Origin: Oscheius tipulae
Taxonomy: Eukaryota > Nematoda > Chromadorea > Rhabditida > Rhabditidae
Assembly: GCA_037178975.1 (NCBI GenBank)
Contig: JASJZH010000004.1
Location: 10,912,001 to 10,976,000, forward strand
Direction: 5' to 3'
Length of the DNA: 64,000 nt
The notes below the pieces were generated by a model. The model saw only the letters and a program-made list of their open reading frames with translations, had not been told where the DNA came from and did not search any database. Of the stretch, positions 57,972-64,000 are shown in pieces (position 1 is the first letter of the stretch; each line of letters starts with the position of its first letter). The position numbers were made by a program, and so were the translations under genes.

Positions 57972-58011
57972 GCAAAATTTATACTTATAACGCGGACTAC
58001 TTTCTCAAAGC

Positions 58012-58432
58012 ATGCGAAAATTTCTTCTTCTGCTTCTAGTCTTCACTGCGATAACAGTCCTAGCCGGTAAATTTAAAAACTGGACGCTATAAGAAGTCTT
58101 CAGGTACAACAAAAAGACCAACTACGAAGAAGCCAGACACAACACCGAGGAAATCGGGTCTTGTTGGACCGAAAACTACTAAGAAGACGACGAAACAGCC
58201 TGTGACCACGAAGAAAACAACGAAAAAACCAGTGACTACACGAAAAACCACGAAGAGGAAGAGTACGACGAGAAAAGCAACCACAAAGAAGCCGACAAAG
58301 ACAACCGCAATCCCCGCTACCACTGCTCTAACCTGTGCTCCTGGATATTATCTCAGCAATCTTCCCTTTGGCAGCCGTGCTCCCCATTGTTTCAAGAACA
58401 GTTACAACCAGCAAATCGCTCCTAAGAAATAA
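58012..58432 (+). CDS. Secreted Thr/Lys-rich low-complexity protein
   Basis: The signal peptide MRKFLLLLLVFTAITVLAG is followed, after a 37 bp intron (58067-58103), by repeats of the type TTKKTTKKP and TTRKTTKRK, then a short Cys-containing end (CAPGYYLSNLPFGSRAPHCF). Such T/K tracts are likely to be O-glycosylated, mucin-like or matrix-bound. No enzyme domain. The two C-terminal cysteines could close one disulfide. Confidence 0.8.
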
Positions 58433-58589
58433 AGAATAGTGATAGAGAGTGAAAGAGAGAGAAAATAGACGAAGAGACAGAAAGACAGAGAGACGAGGCT
58501 ACTTGCGTAAGAAATAGCAGACCGAAAGTTGGAGTGTTTATTGAACGGAGAATCTTGGGTCAGTAGATCCAAATTTCATTCTATCTGCC

Positions 58590-58986
58590 CGGACCCAAGG
58601 GACCTTCTGGACCTGCTGGAAACCCTGGAGCTCCTGGAGCCCCCGGAAACCCTGGACAGGATGCTCCTTCTTCAGCCCATTCTCCCCGGAGAGCCTGGAC
58701 CCGCCGGACCGGCTGGACCCCAAGGACCTCCCGGACAGCCCGGACAGCCCGGATCCGATGGACAACCCGGTATGTATCAATCTTTCAACCCGAGAACAAA
58801 AGAACAATTTTCAGGTGCTCCTGGACCCAAGGGACCCAACGGACCCGACGGACAGCCCGGAAACGACGGAAATCCCGGAGCTCCCGGACAGGCTGGAGAG
58901 GCTGGAGGAGCCGGAGAGAAGGGTATCTGCCCCAAGTACTGCGCCATCAACGGAGGAGTCTTCTTCGAGGACGGAACTCGCCGTTA
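58590..58986 (+). pseudogene. Cuticle collagen, 5'-truncated and frameshifted
   Basis: Gly-X-Y repeats start abruptly near 58590 ([20 protein letters not shown], in one frame) and continue after about 58675 in another ([20 protein letters not shown]). After an intron (58771-58813) come [19 protein letters not shown] and the C-terminus [20 protein letters not shown], standard for rhabditid cuticle collagens. The N-terminal membrane segment, furin site and Cys knots of this family were not found upstream. So it is either a truncated copy or two parts joined in the assembly. The downstream half is well preserved. Confidence 0.65.
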
Positions 58987-59539
58987 AGCTCATTCTGCTT
59001 TTCGGAATTCTCTCATGCAAATAAAAATTTGCTTCAACTTTGTTATAAATCGGACAAACTGACAGAGACCGTTCTTTATACGGCTCGGACTCACTTCTCA
59101 ACTCTTCGGTCTATCTGTTTTCTTTATGGTGAACCATTGACACTGAATTGGATTAGGCTCAAAGCCTTTTGGTTCTACTAGAAGCAGTCCAGTTATTGGC
59201 GCTTTCTATCGTTTTTCTCGCTTTGAACCTGCTCACGCAACGCGAAGAAAGGTATACTAACCGCGAGGGAATCGTTCTTACTATCAAATCAATCGACGCC
59301 TCCCTTCAAGATGTCTTCTTCCGCTTACAACAAGGCCAACTCTGACTTTGGATCCACCAAAACTGACTGTGAATGCGGCAAAGCTGCCTGTGCCTGGGGA
59401 ACTGTCTTCTTTGACACGAAACCGGAAAAAAAACACTGTAGGATCACTCCTCCAATCGCCTCCTGTCTCCGTCCCACTTCTATTTTCTGCTAAGACCGAT
59501 CTCATTTCCAGGACAACTTCCACAACACCATCTTTTACC

Positions 59540-60000
59540 ACTGGCAAAAGATAAGTGAGATAAAGAAAACACTTGGCTGTCATGTTTTCAAACTCTCGCC
59601 CATTGTCACTTTGAAGAATTTTCGGTGCGCCTGAATGAAACTGTATTATACTTTGATCAAAGTAAATACTAACCGAAAATAGCAAAAAAGATTTCAGCTG
59701 TTTCGTTCGCCTTTATTGGACGAAGTAGAACGAATTTGGTGAGATGGACAGATTTCGCAGCACCTGATGTAAAGTGAAACGATTCGTCTAAATAAAAAAA
59801 AAGCAAAAAGTTAGAGGTTATGAAAGTCTTACTGTGTCAGTCCGAAATAATGCTTGACGTGAGGCCACATAACGTCACGACCAGAGCAGCCGCCTACAGT
59901 GTGAATCGTAAATAGAATGTGGAATATTCTGCTTCGGGTATTAATGATTCTTTCATTTCGAGTTAGTTCATCTTTCCCGTTGATCTTTTCGATAGAAAAC
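59540..60000 (-). mobile_element. Integrase-core relic (KRBA2/Ginger-like)
   Basis: Minus-strand pieces in order: HTVGGCSGRDVMWPHVKHYF (the zinc-binding H-H region), after a splice RIVSLYIRCCEICPSH (the C-C pair), then in another frame HLTKFVLLRPIKANETAEIF, and after a splice GAPKILQSDNGREFENM (second catalytic Asp, DNGREF). About 60 residues with the first catalytic Asp are missing between the Cys pair and HLTKF. This is the integrase of a DNA transposon or gypsy-type element with an internal deletion. The frame at 60010-60363 (MEQNTSFLSFPKV...) may be its N-terminus. Confidence 0.65.
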
Positions 60001-60979
60001 CTGAGATGATCAGGAATAAACGAGTCGTTTAAAAAAATAACCTTTGTATCTTTTTATCAGTGCATCCTTTTTGGCATAAGATCCCGCAGCAGGTTTCTGT
60101 ACAGCTATAAAAATCGTCCGATAATTCTCTTCTGATTTGAAATAAGAGTATTTTTGCTCGGAACGGTGGACATCCAGTTTTGTTTCGAAGCGAAGACGAT
60201 GTGCTTCCTTTTTTTCTTCAATCCTATGGAAGTTTTCGTGTTCTTCTGCCGGCAAAGAGAAATGTGCCTGCAAATAACGCAAGTTGAAAGAATTGGTGTC
60301 AAAACAAGGATTTTGGCATAGGGCCACCTTAGGAAACGAAAGAAAAGACGTGTTTTGCTCCATCTGATACTTTTGGTAAACTGTCGAGTGGTAAGAAAGG
60401 ACTAACCTGATCGTTTTGTTTCTCCGTCACTCGGTCGCCCCTTCTCGTATCTCTGCTCGATTCACTCATTTCCTCGAGAAGCAAGAGAAGCCCTAAACGA
60501 ATTGACATCAGTAAATTAAAGATAATCAGAGAGGAAAATGAAACAGAATACACAACAAACAATAAAAAGCAAAAATACTTTGCAAATCGCGCAGAAAAAG
60601 TCTTGAGAGCAGCAAAGGGTGAATTTTTATGAAAATAATTGAAGATAATCGTCGAAACGAGCGATTGGTACGAACGAATCAGAAAAGACGTCAAAAAACG
60701 TAGTAATAAATGGAAGTTGGAGCTACAGAAACGCCTAAAGGGTATTTTTTCAAGTCGTTCTGGTGTCAAAATGTTGATAATTTTACGATTTGTAAGACAG
60801 AAACAAACTTTTAAAAATGACATTCTCAAATCCAGTAAAAATACTTTACAAATAAGAAGAATGAAAATAAAAACAGTTTGAACTGCCGTAAAGCACTTTG
60901 AACAGAAATAGGACAGTTTGAACTAGTTCAGAGCAGTTCGGACTGAAAAACACTTTGAACTGCAACAAATAGGAAGTCT

Positions 60980-61870
60980 ATGCCGTTATACAGCTGTTCT
61001 GTGGTCATGTTCTTCAAATTGACTCACAGTACAGATCCTGGATATCCTCTTCCCAAGAACAACTTGACTCAAGTTGCTCCTAGGACTCTTCTTGGTCTCA
61101 GCTGTAGGGTGAGTTCATTTTATAATCCTTCCCATTGGAACATTAGAGCTCGAGCCACACATCTAAACAATGGACAAGGCTACGTCAACAACCAGGAGTA
61201 CCCACATAGACAGCAGCGATACAGTATTTCTGATGGTCAAGGCAGAACTTATGAATAGTAAGGAAGGGTCCGAACCCTAAGGAAAGTCCGCTTTAGCAGC
61301 CAAATCCGAACCAAGGACACAGGCCGTGGAATTGACATTACCAGAGAGGACAGGAAGTACATTGACAATTCGATCAACAGAAATGGAGCTGACGTCTTCG
61401 GAGCTTCCAGCTTCCAAATTGGACATCAGAGAGAAGCTGAGACGTGAGAGAAACCTTTTGGGAAGAGTAGCATGGTTTTTCAGGAGAAGAAATGTACAGA
61501 GAGGCCAGCAACAGGTGGTCGAGGGTCTGTTGAACAATGGACGGAGAACTGATGGTACTAGCGGAGAGAGAGTTGACTACAACAGACAGAGGACGGTCAC
61601 TGTCAATATTCACAGGACTCGTGGAAATGGACAGGGAACTGATCTGAGAGTTCTCAGCTTTAACAGTCAGTACACCAACGATGCCATCAACATGCAGAAT
61701 ATCAACTTCCAAGGAACTTCCAACTTCCAGGTTGGATATCGGGGGTGAGTACAGTTCAGACTACAGTATAATTAGTATTTTGTAGGAAGAGAGATGAAGT
61801 GAGCCCCCTTTTCCGTCAGAAAAGAAGACTACAACGTCGATGTCAGCTAGCGCGAGACATTTGGGTGAGT
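60980..61870 (+). CDS. Gln/Asn/Arg-rich protein with internal repeats
   Basis: A frame from 60980 (possibly not the true start) runs to a GTAAGG donor at 61258 and splices in phase to SQIRTKDTGRGIDITREDRK. The next part has INRNGADVFGASSFQIGHQR, then after another intron a second unit QQQVVEGLLNNGRRTDG and INMQNINFQGTSNFQVGYRG, clearly related to the first. A last exon (KRDEVSPLFRQKRRLQRRCQ) leads to a stop near 61870-61925. It has no family I recognise. The repeats suggest a structural secreted or matrix protein. The 5' end abuts the integrase relic and low-complexity tttgaact repeats. Confidence 0.5.
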
Positions 61871-61929
61871 TGAGCAGTCGAGGAGAGGATGAGTAGACTG
61901 AATAAGAGTCAAGCGGTCGAGTTCAGTAA

Positions 61930-62700
61930 GCTGCGCTTGGCGTTTAATGGTACAAGCGAGATTGTGATCAACCCTGAGGGCATCCGCTTTTGTGTCACGC
62001 GTTTCCAATGAGAAATGAGGTTTAGTTGCCGTTCATTACTGCCCGTTGTCTCTGTCAATCCTCTTCTGCGTTTACAGTCTGTCCGCAGGACCCAATCACG
62101 ACCCTTTGGTACTATTCTGCCAAACTGCCAGATTGATTCGGTAAACATGCCCAAACTTTGGTATCACAGACAATTTATAAACATAACAATCGGTACAGTT
62201 CATTTTTATAATGCGCCGTAGCGTGCATTACGAAATATAATTCAGTGAAGGGTAGCGGAAACAGTTTTGTAATCAGAACTTTGCCTTTTTCCTTGAGTTT
62301 CACCTCAAAGATGCCTCTCGTCGATCGAGAAAGTCCTTGTTGGCGCCTTGGTCATTGAATTAAGTGAATGTCTATCGGAATGGGTACCGATGAAAGCGGT
62401 TATCCAAGACGTGCTCGAAGCTTTTGATCACAGAAAAATATAATTTCTGGAGGAATTAAATCGAAAAGAACCGAACAGTGATGTTTTTGATCAAAGTTTA
62501 TCCGAGAAAGAAAACAATAATCGGAGCAAAGTATAAAAATTACGGAGATCCGAAAAACTGGGAAAAACTGAGAACAGAACAACCGCGAGCCAAAATTTGG
62601 CGTGCACGCGAAAATACGTACGTGGTTTGAAATAACGAATGGGCGGGAAGCGAGAGGAACTGTGAAGGACAAGAATAGAATGGGGACTGGCACTGGCTTG
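61930..62700. other. Intergenic
   Basis: Between the repeat protein and the 62.7 kb gene (which ends at 62718). Short frames only. There are cttttgatca/tgatcaaagt motifs near 62420 and 62490 similar to one near 59655, perhaps remnants of the same element as the integrase relic. Confidence 0.3.
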
Positions 62701-62717
62701 CTGACATGCCCCTCCTC

Positions 62718-64000
62718 TCAGAAGACGTTTCCACGCGGCTTCTTCTGTTGCTTCTCGTATTGGTCGTTGTGGTCTCGGCGGCGGCTGTTGTTGTCTCCCG
62801 GCTGTTGAGCAGTGTCGTCGTGTCCCATCTTGCGTCGGCGATTCTCAAGAAGATTGGAAGGGGGCATCGTAGCAGGTGGGAAGTAGGTCTGCGGCTTGGA
62901 CATGGTGCTGATCAGAGTGTGGATTCCGATGTCGTTGAGCAGGATCTCGGCTTGTTTTAGGTACTGAACGATACCAGCGGCAGTGAGACGTCGAGTCGGC
63001 AGTCTGGTGACGATGGAGGTACCCAGGATCGAAAAGTAACTTGACATCGGGTTGTTGAGGTCTCCCAGCAAGTGGACGCGCTTGAGGTCGTTGTTGGCTC
63101 GCAGAACCATTTCGAGGGACGCCTGCTTGTTGAGCCAGGTGTCGTAGTCGGCGAAGCAAGGGCTACGCAATAGAATAACTTGATTTTGGTCCTTCCTGGC
63201 GTTTTTCTCGAGTTCACGCAGCAACTGTGCAGTGTATTCTTTTGTGTCCTCGAAGAGGACAAGGAGAATGTATCGATACTTGGAGACATCTTTTTCGAGT
63301 AGGTTCCGCATATTGTAGGTCTCCATACGATATCCGGGAACCTTCTGGGCGAGGCCGAAAAATTCAGAGGGAAACAGGAAGATATCCGAGCCTTGCAGTT
63401 TGGGAGACTTCAGCGAGAGCTTGGAGAAATTCTTGAGTGAGGCGCCGATTTGTGAGTCAGTCAGGCCTCCGATTGGGCTCCTTTCGATAGCCAAGGGTTT
63501 GCCTTTGCACCCTACCACGTAGGTCGCTAAATGGATGCACCTGTTATGGACAAGCTGATAGGCTCTAGTGAGGTCATCGGGCTTCACACGGTATCCTTCC
63601 GAATGACGAAGGATGCTAGTCTTGTCTGACGGCCAAAAACTGTTGTCCTCAATGATTCCGATTGTCTTGGCCACTTTGTAGACTCCGTTGGCCTTGAGGT
63701 TTTCAGCGTTTTCGGGACACGGTCGTCCAATGAGCTTGCAGATGTCGGCGACGGTAATATCCTTAGAGGTACAGTCTGTCGGCTCGTTTGGGTCGATTGG
63801 CAAGGGCTTGTTTTCACATTTGTAGAGCGGATGGACTGGGTTGATGATGGATATACTGAAAACGGAGATATTATTCGCGTTCAAGTCTCCAGTTTTAATC
63901 TTTTTCTGTCTCCTATTCTTTTTTGTCATAATAGGTTCGACGTTCATGTGTGATGGAATTTTTGTGAGCATGTCGAACTGAATGCGCAGAGGTTCCTTCT
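62718..64000 (-). CDS. Unidentified protein, 5' part outside the window
   Basis: A continuous minus-strand frame of more than 415 codons that is still open at the window edge. Features are a Lys-rich segment near the edge (MTKKNRRQKKIKTG), a Cys-containing region (YKCENK, DICKLIGRPCPENAE), and a core with alternating strand-helix character: KYRYILLVLFEDTKEYTAQL, NQVILLRSPCFADYDTWL, VHLLGDLNNPMSSYFSIL. The C-terminus is basic and disordered (RRRKMGHDDTAQQPGDN, EKQQKKPRGN), suggesting RNA or nucleic-acid contact. I do not recognise the family. Confidence 0.7.
   Translation of the reverse strand, partial: KEPLRIQFDMLTKIPSHMNVEPIMTKKNRRQKKIKTGDLNANNISVFSISIINPVHPLYKCENKPLPIDPNEPTDCTSKDITVADICKLIGRPCPENAENLKANGVYKVAKTIGIIEDNSFWPSDKTSILRHSEGYRVKPDDLTRAYQLVHNRCIHLATYVVGCKGKPLAIERSPIGGLTDSQIGASLKNFSKLSLKSPKLQGSDIFLFPSEFFGLAQKVPGYRMETYNMRNLLEKDVSKYRYILLVLFEDTKEYTAQLLRELEKNARKDQNQVILLRSPCFADYDTWLNKQASLEMVLRANNDLKRVHLLGDLNNPMSSYFSILGTSIVTRLPTRRLTAAGIVQYLKQAEILLNDIGIHTLISTMSKPQTYFPPATMPPSNLLENRRRKMGHDDTAQQPGDNNSRRRDHNDQYEKQQKKPRGNVF

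Noticed and set aside
58087-58323. Minus-strand Val/Phe-rich frame resembling a membrane protein
   Set aside because: Antisense of the Thr/Lys repeats of the secreted protein at 58012.

Overview
The window is nuclear DNA from a nematode. The evidence is C4 nuclear receptors with the nematode-type CRACAAF P-box, a cuticle-collagen C-terminus ([12 protein letters not shown]...), transthyretin-like secreted proteins, a 7TM chemoreceptor, introns of 30-60 bp, TTTCAG acceptors a few bases before start codons (as in spliced-leader trans-splicing), and TTAGGC-type telomeric motifs. I cannot name the species. Gene models were spliced by hand from reading frame and splice-site phase; most exon junctions given below keep phase.

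Layout. 1-5.75 kb: three tandem nuclear hormone receptors (+). 5.8-6.9 kb: a VAX/CEH-5-like homeobox gene (-). 7.6-10.65 kb: P5C synthase (-), complete at 796 aa. 11.7-13.95 kb: a CLN7/MFSD8-like transporter (+) with a tRNA-Asp in one intron on the other strand and two apparent GC-AG introns. 14.0-15.1 kb: an orphan SKP1-like exon (-) and a TTR-like gene (+). 16.2-33.3 kb: a co-oriented pair. The first gene is a large protein with hydrophobic and coiled-coil segments. The second is a giant gene (about 3,600 codons) with collagen-like Gly repeats, a complete bacterial-type SecA motor (Walker A NTGEGKS, DEVDSM, TNLAGRGTDI, GRAARCGQPG) and a membrane-spanning C-terminal part. 33.7-37.1 kb: a TTR-like gene of uncertain model and a divergent protein kinase with an unknown C-terminal region. 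37.3-38.7 kb: a 7TM receptor (-). 38.7-44.2 kb: gene-poor.

44.3-56.9 kb: an ML/NPC2-like pseudogene and its intact tandem copy, a LINE 3' fragment, three related tiny proteins with mitochondrial-type N-termini (all -), a COX15-like heme A synthase homologue (+), a START-domain protein with a presequence (-), and a divergent pair of plant-S1-like secreted proteins. 57.9-64 kb: a Thr/Lys-rich secreted protein, a 5'-truncated frameshifted collagen, an integrase relic, a repeat protein and an unidentified large protein cut by the window edge.

The most unusual content is the SecA-like locus. SecA is the motor of bacterial and plastid protein export and has no place in textbook animal cells. Here it lies in an intron-bearing nematode gene fused to animal-type extensions, next to a same-strand membrane-type gene and close to a kinase gene. 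That these form one system is inference. Other points of interest are the S1-like pair, the mitochondrial small-protein family, a COX15 homologue lacking a conserved His, and a three-copy dispersed repeat, one copy of which starts at a telomeric motif inside a receptor intron.
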